DNA of 64,000 nucleotides from positions 1 through 64,000 of the forward strand of contig NZ_JACGVG010000015.1 in the NCBI RefSeq assembly GCF_014077095.1. The letters are read 5' to 3'. Origin of the DNA: Colwellia sp. MB02u-6 (GTDB lineage Bacteria > Pseudomonadota > Gammaproteobacteria > Enterobacterales > Alteromonadaceae). The notes under the pieces are model-generated. The model saw only the letters and a program-made list of their open reading frames with translations, made no database searches and was not told the DNA's origin. Of this stretch, positions 47,791-58,030 are shown one piece after another. A program made the translations under genes and the position numbers. Each line of letters opens with the position of its first letter. Position 1 is the stretch's first letter.

Positions 47791-49227
47791 CTACTTTTCA
47801 TGCCAAATGCCTTTGGTTAAATTAAAGCGTTGTTGCTCCTCTTCATCAGGCTGGTAAGTGGGTAATAGGCCTTTATCTTGTTGGTTGTGATAATCTTTGG
47901 TTATTTGCACCACCACTTTAGAAAGCATAAATAACGCCGTAACATTAAAAATGGTCATTAATCCTGTCGACAAGTCGGCTAAAGCGATCACCTCAGGTAA
48001 GGTCGCTACAGAGCCAAAGACCAACATTAACAGAAAACCAATACGTAAAAACCATCGTCCAAGAAAATTATCCATATTTAAATACTTTAAATTATTATCG
48101 GCATAGGCGAAATTTGCCACTATCGAGGTAAAGGCAAACAGCAATATGGCGATAGTAATAAAGTCGCTTCCCCAAGCCCCTACTTGATGGCTAAGGGCTT
48201 GTTGCGTTAATTGAATGCCTTGCGCTTGGCTGCCAGTATCTTTAAAAAGTAAGATCAAAATTGCCGTACATGAACATATGACAATCGTGTCAAAGAATAC
48301 GGCCAACATTTGAATATAACCTTGTGAAACAGGATGCGGAGGAAAAGGCTCTGCAGCAGCGGCAGCATTAGGCGCGCTACCCATACCGGCTTCATTAGAA
48401 TACAAGCCACGTTTAACCCCTTGTACTATCGCCGCACCCACCAGACCACTACCAGCTTCTTTTAAACCTAATGCTGAGGCGAAAATATCACTAATAATCA
48501 TCGGCACTTTTTCGATATTTAAGCCAATAACACTAAAGCAAACCAATAAATAAAGTAAGCCCATAAAAGGCACGGTGAGCTCAGCAAAACGGGCAATATT
48601 TTTTAGTCCGCCAAAAATAATAAAAGCCGCGGCAATAGTAATAACGATACCCGTGTAAAGTGGATTAAAGCCGTACGAGCCATTAAATGCACTGGTAATA
48701 GAATTCGCCTGCACAGCACTAAAAACAAAGCCATAACCAAAAAATAAACAAAGTGAGAAGGTGATAGCTAATTTTTTATTCTTTAAACCTTTACTCATAT
48801 AATACGCGGGGCCACCACGAAAATTACCTAAGCTGTCGCGTTCTTTATAGAGCTGCCCTAGAGCACTTTCAGCGAATGCTGTTGCCATACCGACTAAAGC
48901 AATTAACCACATCCAAAAAACAGCACCGGCACCACCCAGTGAAATAGCCACGGCTACGCCCATTAAGTTGCCCGTACCAACCCGCGCCGCCAACGATGTG
49001 CACAGCGCTTGAAAAGAAGAAATACCCTGGCTAGAGCTTTTACGACTGGTTTTTAGAATAGTAAACATGTGAAAAAACCGCGTGATTTGTAGCCCTTTCA
49101 AACGAAACGTAAACCAGATCCCACAAGCACTCAGCAGATAAATTAAAATACTGCCCCATAAATAACCGTTAATAGTGCCGACCCATAATTCAATGACACT
49201 GGGTGCAATTACACTTGCTTCTACCAC
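47791..49227 (-). CDS. Alanine/glycine:Na+ symporter (AGCS family)
   Basis: A 478-residue inner-membrane carrier with about 11 helices. GSILIYLLSACGIWFTFRL, RVGTGNLMGVAVAISLGG and VKRGLYSNEAGMGSAPNAA are AGCS signatures, the last being the family's most conserved motif. It takes up alanine or glycine with sodium, fitting the sodium-based energetics suggested by the Mrp operon. The start is GTG, preceded by GGAGA. It stands alone, with the pntAB terminator far upstream. Confidence 0.9.
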   Translation of the reverse strand: MVEASVIAPSVIELWVGTINGYLWGSILIYLLSACGIWFTFRLKGLQITRFFHMFTILKTSRKSSSQGISSFQALCTSLAARVGTGNLMGVAVAISLGGAGAVFWMWLIALVGMATAFAESALGQLYKERDSLGNFRGGPAYYMSKGLKNKKLAITFSLCLFFGYGFVFSAVQANSITSAFNGSYGFNPLYTGIVITIAAAFIIFGGLKNIARFAELTVPFMGLLYLLVCFSVIGLNIEKVPMIISDIFASALGLKEAGSGLVGAAIVQGVKRGLYSNEAGMGSAPNAAAAAEPFPPHPVSQGYIQMLAVFFDTIVICSCTAILILLFKDTGSQAQGIQLTQQALSHQVGAWGSDFITIAILLFAFTSIVANFAYADNNLKYLNMDNFLGRWFLRIGFLLMLVFGSVATLPEVIALADLSTGLMTIFNVTALFMLSKVVVQITKDYHNQQDKGLLPTYQPDEEEQQRFNLTKGIWHEK

Positions 49228-49746
49228 ATTATTCTCCGAAGGTTCTATGGTTAGTAATAGCGCAGATTGAATAACCGAAAGCTATTCACTCTGCTTAGGT
49301 TTAGCTATATTAAAATTGCTATTAATTGTTTATTGTTGGAAGAAAATTTTTATTATTTAGATAAATTTTTCTTCTGAGATAACGCTAATAAGGTAAATAT
49401 TAGCTATCGCTTAAGAATTTAATACTAAAGCATCAACGCAGGCTAATCATTAGTCGATAAAAAAACTAAAGCGCTTGATTAACTCAAAATGAACTGAGTA
49501 ATGGCTTTTATCTTCAGTAGCTTAACAAAATTATCTGTGAGATATATAACTTTATCATTAGCATAGCGACTAAAACCAAGGGCAACTCGTATCGTAGAAA
49601 GTAGTTTATGGCTAGTAACCTTGTAGCTAAGGTCAGTTTTTAGCATGTTTTATATTGTTGGACTGGGTCGTATCCATAAAAAATGCCGATAATCGCTTAT
49701 CGGCATTTTTAACATCACTTGTTTATTGACGCTTTAATCTAGCAAA
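49228..49746. other. Intergenic stretch upstream of the symporter
   Basis: 519 bp containing the strong pntAB terminator (49680-49709) and presumably the symporter promoter. No small gene or RNA is recognised. Confidence 0.5.
49680..49709. terminator. Strong terminator after pntB, symmetric
   Basis: AAAATGCCGATAA and TTATCGGCATTTT form a perfect 13-bp stem around TCGC, with T-runs on both strands. It ends the minus-strand pntAB unit. Confidence 0.9.
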
Positions 49747-51150
49747 TTACAAAGCCTTAAATATTTGTTCAACCGAGTCTTTTGCATCGCCAAACAACAT
49801 TTGAGTGTTGTCTTTAAAAAACAATGGATTTTGTACGCCAGCATAACCTGTGTTCATTGAGCGCTTAAAGACAATAACATTTTTCGCGTGCCAAACTTCT
49901 AGTACCGGCATACCCGCAATCGGGCTAGTTGGATCTTCAGCCGCTGCTGGATTTACCGTATCGTTTGCACCTATCACTAAAACCACATCAGTTTTAGCAA
50001 AGTCATCATTAATTTCATCCATGCTAAGCACAATATCGTAAGGCACTTTAGCTTCGGCTAATAACACATTCATATGCCCAGGTAAGCGTCCTGCCACCGG
50101 GTGAATAGCAAAGCGCACATCAATACCTTTAGCCTTTAAAGCTTGAGTCATTTCATAAACCGGATACTGTGCTTGCGCTACTGCCATACCGTAACCTGGT
50201 GTAATAATAACCGACTTTGCCCCGTTCAACATATCGGCTACCGATTCTGCGTTAATTTCAATGTGATCACCGTAATCAGTCTCTGTGTCTATAACGACAT
50301 TGGTACCAAACCCCCCAGCGATAACACTGATAAAAGAGCGGTTCATGGCTTTACACATAATGTAAGAAAGAATAGCCCCTGATGAACCCACTAATGCGCC
50401 GGTCACAATTAACAAATCATTATTAAGCATAAAGCCTGCCGCTGCGGCTGCCCAACCTGAGTATGAATTGAGCATAGACACCACCACTGGCATATCTGCA
50501 CCGCCAATGGAGGCGACTAAATGCCAACCAAAAACTAGGGCAATGAAGGTCATCAGATATAATGTGTTATCACCACCCCCTTGTTGAACAAAAGTCACTA
50601 GCAAAACAATGGCTATGATGCCCGCCACTAAATTTAACTTATGTCGCTGAGGTAACATGAGTGCGGCTGAGTTAATGATACCTCGCAACTTGGCAAATGC
50701 GACAATTGAACCGGTAAAGGTGACCGAGCCAATAAATACCCCAAGAAACACTTCCACTAAATGAATATTAACCGCCATTTGTTGACTGTCACTAAAGGTG
50801 GTCATTACCGAATGGCCCATTTCAAAATAGCTATTAAAGCCAACTAATACCGCCGCTAAACCAACAAAACTGTGCAGTATGGCCACTAATTCTGGCATTT
50901 GGGTCATTTCAACTTTTTTCGCTAGCCGCAAGCCAATGATAGCGCCGATCACCATAGTCACTAAAATAATCCAAACATTGTCGACACGAGGATCGGCAAT
51001 GGTCGCAATAAGCGCGATGGCCATACCGACAATACCATACCAATTGCCTGTTTCAGCCGTTTGTTGTTTACTGAGTCCTGCCAAGCTAAAAATGAACAAT
51101 AACGCAGCAATAATGTAAGCTGCACTGATTAAACCTTGAGAAAATTCCAT
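49747..51150 (-). CDS. pntB: NAD(P) transhydrogenase subunit beta
   Basis: A 467-residue inner-membrane subunit with about nine helices in the first 270 residues and a C-terminal NADP(H)-binding domain III (about 290-467; [20 protein letters not shown] is the GxGxxA/V motif, and ANDTVNPAA follows). With PntA it uses the proton-motive force to reduce NADP+ with NADH. It lies 11 bp after pntA. Confidence 0.95.
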   Translation of the reverse strand: MEFSQGLISAAYIIAALLFIFSLAGLSKQQTAETGNWYGIVGMAIALIATIADPRVDNVWIILVTMVIGAIIGLRLAKKVEMTQMPELVAILHSFVGLAAVLVGFNSYFEMGHSVMTTFSDSQQMAVNIHLVEVFLGVFIGSVTFTGSIVAFAKLRGIINSAALMLPQRHKLNLVAGIIAIVLLVTFVQQGGGDNTLYLMTFIALVFGWHLVASIGGADMPVVVSMLNSYSGWAAAAAGFMLNNDLLIVTGALVGSSGAILSYIMCKAMNRSFISVIAGGFGTNVVIDTETDYGDHIEINAESVADMLNGAKSVIITPGYGMAVAQAQYPVYEMTQALKAKGIDVRFAIHPVAGRLPGHMNVLLAEAKVPYDIVLSMDEINDDFAKTDVVLVIGANDTVNPAAAEDPTSPIAGMPVLEVWHAKNVIVFKRSMNTGYAGVQNPLFFKDNTQMLFGDAKDSVEQIFKAL

Positions 51151-51161
51151 TAAAGTGTCCC

Positions 51162-52700
51162 TTATTTTCTAAACATTTTTAACATACGTTTAGTGACAAC
51201 AAAGCCACCAACAATGTTGATAGTGGCAATAAGTATTGCGACACCGGCGAGCACTTGTATTAGTGGATTACTATTGCCCACCTGTAGAATTGCGCCAACA
51301 ATAATAATGCCAGAAATGGCATTGGTTACACTCATCAGGGGTGTATGCAGCGAATGGCTAACATTCCACACCACGTTGTAACCAATAACACAGGCCAAAA
51401 CAAAGACGGTAAAATGAGAAAGAAAATCCGCAGGAGCCACACTGGCAACCCAAGCAAAAAGCAAAGCACCAGCAGCCATCAGGCTATATTTTTTTACTGG
51501 GCTTACCGGTTCTTTAACTTTAACTTCAGGCGCTTTAACTGCTTCAGCTTTAGGTTTAACAGGCGCAGCGCTAACTTGAATAGGAGGTGGTGGAAAAGTA
51601 ATTTCATTTGCTTTAACAACGGTCATATTGCGAATAACGACATCGTCAAAATTAATATTAAGCGTACCGTCTTTTTCTTTACACAAGAGTTTTGCTAAGC
51701 TGACTAAATTATTCGCATATAACTGTGATGCTTGATTCGGTAAGCGAGAAACTAGATCGGTGTAACCAATTATTTTCACACCTTTTTCATTAACTACTTT
51801 ACCTGCTTGGGTTAATTCACAATTACCGCCGCCAGCTGCTGCTAAATCAACAATAATACTGCCCGTTTTCATCGATTCAACCATTGCAGTTGTAATAAGC
51901 TTAGGCGCGGGTTTGCCTGGGATCATAGCGGTGGTAATAATGATATCAACATCTTTTGCTTGCTCAGCAAACAAGGCCATTTCTGCATCAATAAAAGCTG
52001 TGCTCATCTCTTTTGCATAACCATCACCAGAGCCTGTGTCTTCCGGCTCTTCATAATCAAGCTCAAGAAACTCAGCACCCATGCTTTCTATTTGTTCTTT
52101 AACTTCGGGGCGGGTGTCAAATGCTCGCACAATCGCCCCTAAGCTACTTGCTGTCCCTATGGCAGCTAAACCGGCGACACCAGCACCAATAATCATGACT
52201 TTAGCGGGTGGCATTTTACCAGCAGCGGTTATTTGACCAGTTAAAAAACGGCCAAACTGATGTGTCGCTTCAATAACGGCACGATAACCAGCAATGTTGG
52301 CCATCGAGCTTAACGCATCCATTGATTGACTGCGGGTCATTCTTGGCACCATCTCCATGGCTAAGGTGGTGATTTTTTTATCTTTTAACGCCGCTAAAAT
52401 ATCCTCATTTTGTGCAGGCACAATAAAACCAACGAGATAAGCCCCCTCCTTCATTGCAGCAATTTCGTCAAGTGTAGGAGGATTTACTTTAAAGATAATA
52501 TCAGACTGCCAAACATTCTTCTTAACCGCAACACTGGCACCGGCGTCAATAAATTCTTGATCCGTAAAGCTTGCTTTAGTACCACAACCTTTTTGTATTT
52601 TCACCTCAAAACCAAGCTTGAGTAATGACACAACTGCAGTTGGGGCACTAGCGACTCGGTTTTCACCTGACAATGTTTCTTTCGGTATACCAATAATCAT
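51162..52700 (-). CDS. pntA: NAD(P) transhydrogenase subunit alpha
   Basis: A 512-residue subunit. The NAD(H)-binding domain I (about 1-380, with [17 protein letters not shown] and [17 protein letters not shown]) is followed by a Pro/Ala/Lys-rich linker (about 385-405) and four C-terminal helices. It has the long E. coli-like form rather than the split Rhodospirillum form. AGGTGA lies just before the ATG. The operon is divergent from the gamma-carbonic-anhydrase-like gene. Confidence 0.95.
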   Translation of the reverse strand: MIIGIPKETLSGENRVASAPTAVVSLLKLGFEVKIQKGCGTKASFTDQEFIDAGASVAVKKNVWQSDIIFKVNPPTLDEIAAMKEGAYLVGFIVPAQNEDILAALKDKKITTLAMEMVPRMTRSQSMDALSSMANIAGYRAVIEATHQFGRFLTGQITAAGKMPPAKVMIIGAGVAGLAAIGTASSLGAIVRAFDTRPEVKEQIESMGAEFLELDYEEPEDTGSGDGYAKEMSTAFIDAEMALFAEQAKDVDIIITTAMIPGKPAPKLITTAMVESMKTGSIIVDLAAAGGGNCELTQAGKVVNEKGVKIIGYTDLVSRLPNQASQLYANNLVSLAKLLCKEKDGTLNINFDDVVIRNMTVVKANEITFPPPPIQVSAAPVKPKAEAVKAPEVKVKEPVSPVKKYSLMAAGALLFAWVASVAPADFLSHFTVFVLACVIGYNVVWNVSHSLHTPLMSVTNAISGIIIVGAILQVGNSNPLIQVLAGVAILIATINIVGGFVVTKRMLKMFRK

Positions 52701-52979
52701 ATATCACCTTTATTTAGACATGGAACACCTAATAATAAACTCAGCACATAGTCTTATCTGTTGAGCTTATTTGTTAAGTATCTCATCCGACTGGACGTTA
52801 AAATTATTATTATTACTAACTACTTGTAATGTTTTACCATTAATTGCTTAATCTTCATACATCAAGCTGGGTTATTTTTAGTATAACGTAAGCATTATAA
52901 TTATCGCTTAAAGGTCTAATTTGCTCTCTAACGGGAATAGATTAATATAAAGGGATAAATTCGAAAAAAGGAAAAACAG

Positions 52980-53504
52980 ATGATTTATCGATTGGCTGAC
53001 TTAGTACCCAACTTAAATAAGAGTAATTTTATAGCCCCCAATGCCACACTAATAGGCGACGTTACCCTAGGCGAAAGTACTAGTATTTGGTTTAACGTGG
53101 TCATTCGTGCTGATGTTGCTAGCATTAACATTGGTGAGAATACCAATATTCAAGACGGCTCAATTTTACATGTTGACGCTCAATTCCCAATGACCGTAGG
53201 GCGCAATGTTACTGTGGGCCACAAAGTGATGTTGCATGGTTGCACCATAGGAGAAAATACCCTAGTGGGAATGAATGCGGTGGTACTCAATGGTGCTAAC
53301 ATTGGCAAAAATTGCTTAATTGGGGCTAACAGCTTGGTTACTGAGAACATGCAAGTGCCTGACGGACATCTCGTTTTAGGCTCGCCGGCTAAAGTCATTA
53401 AAGTGCTTGATGAGTCAACCCAAGAAATGTTCACTAAATCAGCTATGCACTATGTTGAAAATGGTCAACGTTATTTAAAAGACCTAGCTCCAGTAGATTC
53501 GTGA
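52980..53504 (+). CDS. Gamma-carbonic anhydrase-like hexapeptide-repeat protein
   Basis: A 174-residue left-handed beta-helix protein of the YrdA/CaiE/gamma-CA group. Hexapeptide turns run from about residue 12 to 145 (IGDVTLGESTSIWFNVVIRA, IGENTNIQDG, VTVGHKVMLHGCTIGE). The metal-binding histidines of gamma-class enzymes are present (HVD, GHKVMLHG), so a trimeric zinc protein is expected. Whether it hydrates CO2 is unproven in this branch; YrdA-type proteins often show no activity. Single gene, divergent from pntAB. Confidence 0.85.
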   Translation: MIYRLADLVPNLNKSNFIAPNATLIGDVTLGESTSIWFNVVIRADVASINIGENTNIQDGSILHVDAQFPMTVGRNVTVGHKVMLHGCTIGENTLVGMNAVVLNGANIGKNCLIGANSLVTENMQVPDGHLVLGSPAKVIKVLDESTQEMFTKSAMHYVENGQRYLKDLAPVDS

Positions 53505-53900
53505 TTATTACTACAATGAAATGGCTTTAGCTAGGCTAGCATTTTCACCACCTTTTTGAGTGCTATAATGGCGGAGAAAAAGCCTTAGGCGTCCTGAGTT
53601 AAATCGTTAACATGAGCCACAAAAAATGGCTTATGTTAAGAAAAAATTAGCGTCATACTAGGACTTTTAAAGGAAAAATTAACCCAAACTATTTAATATA
53701 GATTTTCTAATGATTTGTTTTATGTATTATTTAAGGTCTTAGTAACCGCCATATTTTGTTAAGAAAATTTAAGTTTATAAAAATTAAAACTTTGTAATAT
53801 AGAAGCCTTAGTATAAGTTATTATTAAATTAACAATAGCCTTGTCATCGCGCTGGTTATATTGCAATTTTCACTATTAAAAGCCTTGAGGTGTTTTACTT
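53505..53900. other. Intergenic stretch between gamma-CA and nhaR
   Basis: 396 bp with one long hairpin (53607-53639) and otherwise AT-rich DNA. The nhaR ribosome-binding site TTGAGGTG lies at the end. No gene is supported. Confidence 0.5.
53607..53639. other. Long stem-loop downstream of the gamma-CA gene
   Basis: TTAACATGAGCCA and TGGCTTATGTTAA pair over 13 bp with one G-T pair around a CAAAAAA loop. It lacks a clear T-run, so terminator function is uncertain. Confidence 0.5.
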
Positions 53901-54806
53901 TTGTCTGAGCTTATTAACTATAAACATTTGCGTTACTTCTGGGCTGTAGCACATGAAGGCAGTATAGCTAAGGCAAGTAAACGCTTACATATAACACCTC
54001 ATACCATTAGTGGCCAACTCTCACTATTAGAGGCTCGCATGGGCTGCGCCTTGTTTGAAAAACAGGGCAGAAATTTGGTGTTAACAGAACCGGGTAGAAC
54101 CGCGCTGAAATACGCTGATGAAATTTTTAAATTAGGCCATGAGCTCGGTGGTGTGATGCGAAGTTCTGCTTCATGTAACCAGACTGAGTTTATGGTCGGT
54201 GTCGCCAGTTCGCTACCTAAAACTATTGTCTGTAAAATTATTGAACCCGCATTGCTGATACCTGGTGGTCTTAACTTAATCAGCACAGAAGGTCCTGTTT
54301 TAAGTCTATTGGCTGACCTGTCTATGCACAAATTAGACATGGTTATCAGTGATGCTCCGACTAACAATACCTTGGGAACTAGTGTTTTTAATCATTACCT
54401 TGGCGAATCTGGCTTGACGTTTTTTGGCGCACCTGAATTGAAAGAAAGCTTAGCACCAAACTTTCCAAAATCTCTGCACCACGCGCCAATGTTACTACCC
54501 ACAACACAATTTGGCATCAGGCAGTTATTTGATCAGTGGATACATAAGCAGAAGATATTTCCTAATGTTGTTGGCCAGTTTGATGACAGTGCTTTAATAA
54601 AGTCATTCGGCCAACGAGGTCTTGGTGTTTTCTTTATGCCGACAGCAATAGCCGATGAGGTTTGTCAGAACTTTGGTGTGCAAATTATTGGCCAAACTGA
54701 TGATGTAAAACATAGGTTTTATGCGATTTCGGCCGAGCGTAAAGTCAGCCACCCTGCCGTTTTAGCTATTTGTAAAACGGCAAGAACCTGCATCTTCCGT
54801 TATTAA
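53901..54806 (+). CDS. nhaR: LysR-family regulator NhaR
   Basis: A 301-residue LysR-type protein. The N-terminal winged HTH (INYKHLRYFWAVAHEGSIAK through TISGQLSLLEARMGCALFEK, residues 5-60) has the sequence typical of NhaR, including HLRYFWAVAHEGSI. The C-terminal co-inducer domain spans about 90-300. NhaR activates Na+/H+ antiporter genes in response to sodium. Here nhaA is absent; the next genes are an Mrp-type Na+/H+ antiporter operon 730 bp downstream, a likely target. The start is TTG, with GAGG upstream. Confidence 0.88.
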   Translation: MSELINYKHLRYFWAVAHEGSIAKASKRLHITPHTISGQLSLLEARMGCALFEKQGRNLVLTEPGRTALKYADEIFKLGHELGGVMRSSASCNQTEFMVGVASSLPKTIVCKIIEPALLIPGGLNLISTEGPVLSLLADLSMHKLDMVISDAPTNNTLGTSVFNHYLGESGLTFFGAPELKESLAPNFPKSLHHAPMLLPTTQFGIRQLFDQWIHKQKIFPNVVGQFDDSALIKSFGQRGLGVFFMPTAIADEVCQNFGVQIIGQTDDVKHRFYAISAERKVSHPAVLAICKTARTCIFRY

Positions 54807-55537
54807 GCTTTACTAATAGCGGTGCTACTTCAAGTTGGAGTACATATTGACTAATTAAGTAACATTGTTCAAAGCTTGTGCCTGTCCAATAATGTGCTTA
54901 ATTGTAATCACCATCCCTTATTTATTCTATCTCAATAAAAACTCTTTTTTTATAGGCCTTTTTTGGCCCTTTGTAGCCCGAAAACCGTGTAGCCTAATGG
55001 TTAAGGCTATGGGTCAAAAATAATTTTCAGCGCGCTATTATTTTTTCGTTCACCATTTAGACCAAAACCAGTTAAATTTCATTTAATCTTATGGACTAAA
55101 GTCCACCCTACATTGGTCAAGCAACGCATAACTTGATGCAAAAAAACCAAAAGACAAAGTAAACTTTGAGTTGTTGCTTTTAACTGAAAGCTAATAGCTA
55201 CTTTACTAACAACTGCCCCTTAAAACCTGATGCGCCAAATATGAATAGCCAAGTTAATTTCATCTGAGGCGACAATAATTAGTTACAACTAAGACTTAAT
55301 TTTAACGCTGTTATTTAACACCTCACTGCTGCATTAATTTCAGTTGCAATACTCTTACTCGATAAATCCGACTTAATATGTCGTTTAATTCGACTTTTTA
55401 TTTTCTCTTCTGTGACCGAAACTGCATTTTTATCAATGTATCTGAAATAAACGCTACATTAACTTTATATCAACCTATTATAAACTTGAACGTAACTTTT
55501 TATAAAGTGAATATTGACTTAGATATTTAGGGAAGAA
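54807..55537. other. Long intergenic region upstream of the Mrp operon
   Basis: 731 bp between nhaR and mrpE. It should contain the mrp promoter and any NhaR site; I cannot point to one. A short tRNA-D-arm-like phrase near 54990 is not part of a foldable tRNA. No coding frame is convincing. Confidence 0.5.
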
Positions 55538-56110
55538 ATGAAAATTATCAAGCAAAATAATGAATTGTCTAGTTCACCATCTGCGTTCAACTTTCGCTCA
55601 ATATTCAGCTGGAAATTCTTGATTCGGTTCGCTTTATTTAGCCTATTTTGGGGCTTACTTACCCGTTGGCAGCAAAATTCTCTTGGCCTAGGTATTGTTT
55701 TTATTGCCATGGCTAGCGTGCTTAGCCTCTATTTAGCGCCACAACAAAAAAAACGACATCAGTGGCTAAAAAAACCATTCAGTATTCTATCATTTTTATA
55801 TTACTTCTATGTTCAGTCTCTGCGAGGCGGATGGTCTATCACTAAACTGGCACTTAGCCCCAAGCTAAAGCTTTCGCCTGGCTTTATAAAATATCACACA
55901 GATTTAGCCAATGACTCGCAAGTGTTTACCTTTATGCAGGTACTAAGTTTATTGCCCGGTACCGTAAGTGCTAGACAAAATGCTCAAGAACTCACCATTC
56001 ATGTGCTGGATATGAACACCTTTAATCAGGCCGAAATAGACGATTGCCAAATACGTATTAAACAGCTTTTAGGCACTAGTGTTCAACCGCTTATTGATGG
56101 TGAAAAGTGA
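55538..56110 (+). CDS. mrpE: Na+/H+ antiporter subunit E
   Basis: A 190-residue MnhE-domain membrane protein. Two helices near the N-terminus (about 24-65) are followed by the conserved cytoplasmic part with YYFYVQSLRGGWSI, KLSPGFIKY and LSLLPGTVSA. It is an accessory subunit needed for assembly of Mrp complexes. It is the first gene of an eight-gene operon; its TGA overlaps the mrpF start. Confidence 0.88.
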   Translation: MKIIKQNNELSSSPSAFNFRSIFSWKFLIRFALFSLFWGLLTRWQQNSLGLGIVFIAMASVLSLYLAPQQKKRHQWLKKPFSILSFLYYFYVQSLRGGWSITKLALSPKLKLSPGFIKYHTDLANDSQVFTFMQVLSLLPGTVSARQNAQELTIHVLDMNTFNQAEIDDCQIRIKQLLGTSVQPLIDGEK

Positions 56111-56367
56111 TGATAACCCTATTAGTAATTGCCACCATAGTGTTAGCTATTTTACTGCTGTTAAGTTTGCTGTTTGTCTTGCGCGCACCAAGTTACGCAG
56201 ATTGTATTTTGACAACGCAGCTAGTGGGTACTATCGGTGTTGCTATATTGGCACTTCTGTCGGTTATTCAAGATCAGCCTTATCTGCTTGATGTCGCCTT
56301 AGTACTTGCGTTGTTAACGTCGATAACGATTGTAACTTTCACCCAACTTAGAGGTAAATCTCAATGA
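56110..56367 (+). CDS. mrpF: Na+/H+ antiporter subunit F
   Basis: An 85-residue, three-helix membrane subunit (MrpF_PhaF domain) with RAPSYADCILTTQLVGTIGV, where the helix-2 Asp is the conserved acidic residue of MrpF. I start at ATG 56110 (TGATG overlap with mrpE) instead of the GTG one codon upstream. It overlaps mrpG by ATGA. Confidence 0.88.
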   Translation: MITLLVIATIVLAILLLLSLLFVLRAPSYADCILTTQLVGTIGVAILALLSVIQDQPYLLDVALVLALLTSITIVTFTQLRGKSQ

Positions 56368-56687
56368 ATTTAGCGGATATTTTTAGTGTGATATTTAGCT
56401 TAGCCGGGCTATTTTTTTTCTTTGCTGGCACGGTTGGTTTAATACGATTCCCCGATGTACTCAGTCGCCTACATGCACTAACCAAGGCTGACAATCTTGG
56501 TCTTGGATTAATGGTCATTGGATTATTACCACAACTGTCTTCACTTACTGATGGCTTTAAGTTAGTGCTTGTTTGGGGCTTGGTTATATTCTCCAGTGCC
56601 GCTTGCAGCTATTTAATCGCCTCTCAAGTAATTAACGAGCAATCCTTAAAAACACCAGTACCACCTTCAGTTGAGAGTAAATTGTGA
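56364..56687 (+). CDS. mrpG: Na+/H+ antiporter subunit G
   Basis: A 107-residue, three-helix membrane subunit with GTVGLIRFPDVLSRLHALTK, the MrpG signature, followed by ADNLGLGLMVIG. It overlaps both neighbours by ATGA/GTGA, indicating coupled translation and assembly into one complex. Confidence 0.9.
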   Translation: MNLADIFSVIFSLAGLFFFFAGTVGLIRFPDVLSRLHALTKADNLGLGLMVIGLLPQLSSLTDGFKLVLVWGLVIFSSAACSYLIASQVINEQSLKTPVPPSVESKL

Positions 56688-56995
56688 ACCTAGTGGTGAT
56701 TTTTGATGCTCTGTTAATCTTCAGTATGCTCACCCTTGGCTGGATGAGTATTTTTTCTCTGTCACTTTTTCGCTGTATCGTATTTTTTGTTTGTTTAGGC
56801 CTTTTAGCCGCTATTGCTTGGGGACAGCTTGGGGCCTTTGACGTCGCTATTGCCGAAGCCGCTATTGGTGCAGGCATCACTGGCGCTTTATTGCTGGCTG
56901 CATGGAATCGAATTAGGCCTCATCGCACAAAAGCAATTGAGCCAAATCTGACTAACGCTAAGACAAGTCAAAAGGATACTAAAGAGCATGTTTAA
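56684..56995 (+). CDS. DUF4040 membrane subunit (MbhD-like, MrpA C-terminal module)
   Basis: A 103-residue protein with three helices and GQLGAFDVAIAEAAIGAGIT in the last. This DUF4040 module is normally the C-terminal part of MrpA, while archaeal Mrp and Mbh complexes encode it separately (MbhD). The conserved Glu in AIAEAAIG is on the ion path in those complexes. The start is GTG, overlapping the mrpG stop; the end overlaps mrpB by 8 bp. Here MrpA is therefore split. Confidence 0.82.
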   Translation: MNLVVIFDALLIFSMLTLGWMSIFSLSLFRCIVFFVCLGLLAAIAWGQLGAFDVAIAEAAIGAGITGALLLAAWNRIRPHRTKAIEPNLTNAKTSQKDTKEHV

Positions 56996-57737
56996 CAAAT
57001 TAGATATTGAATATGACGGCCCCCCAGTCGATAAAAGTGCATTAAGTTTAATTGCCTCAGTATTGGTTGCCGGGCTTTTATTAGCCGTAACGATAACAAT
57101 AGTACTTAGCGATAAGGGACATAACACTGGCCTAGCCACTGTAATTACTCAGAATATTGAGCTTAGTGGTGTTACTAACCCAGTTACCGCTGTGTTACTC
57201 AACTTTCGCGCCTACGACACCTTGCTTGAAATCGCCGTGCTACTAGTGGTTGTGCTGGCTATTTTACCAACGCGTGATCACCATACTCCATTCTTTAAAC
57301 GCATCGAAGTAAATAAACAAAATTTGGTGCTATCGGCACTGCAGTGTTGGATTGCACCCGCTGTGGTTATTTTTGCCGGCTATTTACTTTGGGCGGGTGC
57401 CCATCAGCCTGGTGGTGCATTCCAAGCTGGCGCTTTGTTGGCAGGTGCTAGCGTGCTTCTGTTTCAAAGTGATACTTATCAAATTAACTACACCTCTCCT
57501 ATAGCACGTGTTTTGTTAGTGCTTAGTTTGGGTGTATTTATCACCATAGGCACAGCCCTTATTTGGTTTGAAGGCAGCTTACTCACTTATCCCCTAGCAT
57601 TTTCTGGCCTGCTGATACTGTTAATAGAAACCTGCGCTACGGTCTCAATAACCCTTGCATTAGCCTCACTTTATAGCAGCTTTATTGCTAATGAAAATTT
57701 ATCAATTACCGACAATAAACACCGGACTATAGAATGA
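56988..57737 (+). CDS. mrpB: MrpB-type subunit fused to an MbhE-like N-terminal module
   Basis: A 249-residue membrane protein in two parts. Residues 1-90 contain GVTNPVTAVLLNFRAYDTLL, the motif that ends MrpA (MbhE-like). Residues 100-240 are an MnhB domain with four helices and AGAHQPGGAFQAGALLAGA. So the last MrpA piece is fused to MrpB here. It overlaps both neighbours. Confidence 0.85.
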   Translation: MFNKLDIEYDGPPVDKSALSLIASVLVAGLLLAVTITIVLSDKGHNTGLATVITQNIELSGVTNPVTAVLLNFRAYDTLLEIAVLLVVVLAILPTRDHHTPFFKRIEVNKQNLVLSALQCWIAPAVVIFAGYLLWAGAHQPGGAFQAGALLAGASVLLFQSDTYQINYTSPIARVLLVLSLGVFITIGTALIWFEGSLLTYPLAFSGLLILLIETCATVSITLALASLYSSFIANENLSITDNKHRTIE

Positions 57738-58030
57738 CCTCTGCATTATTTTACTCTATGGCTGGCTTAGCACTTTTTGCTATTGGCTTTTTTGGTGTGG
57801 TGGTGGCTAGCCATGTGATGCGAAAAATACTGGCGCTCAATGTCATGGGTGTGGGTATCTTTATGTTCTTGATTGCCTTAGCTAAACGCAATCCACTGGT
57901 GGTTGACCCATTGCCTCATGCTCTGGTGTTGACCGGCATTGTCATCGCCGTAGCAGGCACCGCACTCGCCCTTAATCTAATGGTGCGAATTCATCACATT
58001 GATCAGTCTAGCCAAGAGCAAAGCAAGTGA
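57734..58030 (+). CDS. mrpC: Na+/H+ antiporter subunit C (NuoK-like)
   Basis: A 98-residue, three-helix protein homologous to NuoK, with NVMGVGIFMFLIALAKR, VDPLPHALVLTGIVIAVAGT, the conserved PLPHALVLTGIVI stretch of MrpC. It overlaps mrpB (ATGA) and mrpD (TGATG). Confidence 0.9.
   Translation: MTSALFYSMAGLALFAIGFFGVVVASHVMRKILALNVMGVGIFMFLIALAKRNPLVVDPLPHALVLTGIVIAVAGTALALNLMVRIHHIDQSSQEQSK

Noticed and set aside
54980-55020. tRNA-like phrase (GTAGCCTAATGGTTAAGGCT) resembling a D-arm
   Set aside because: No matching acceptor stem, anticodon arm or T-arm around it; not a foldable tRNA.
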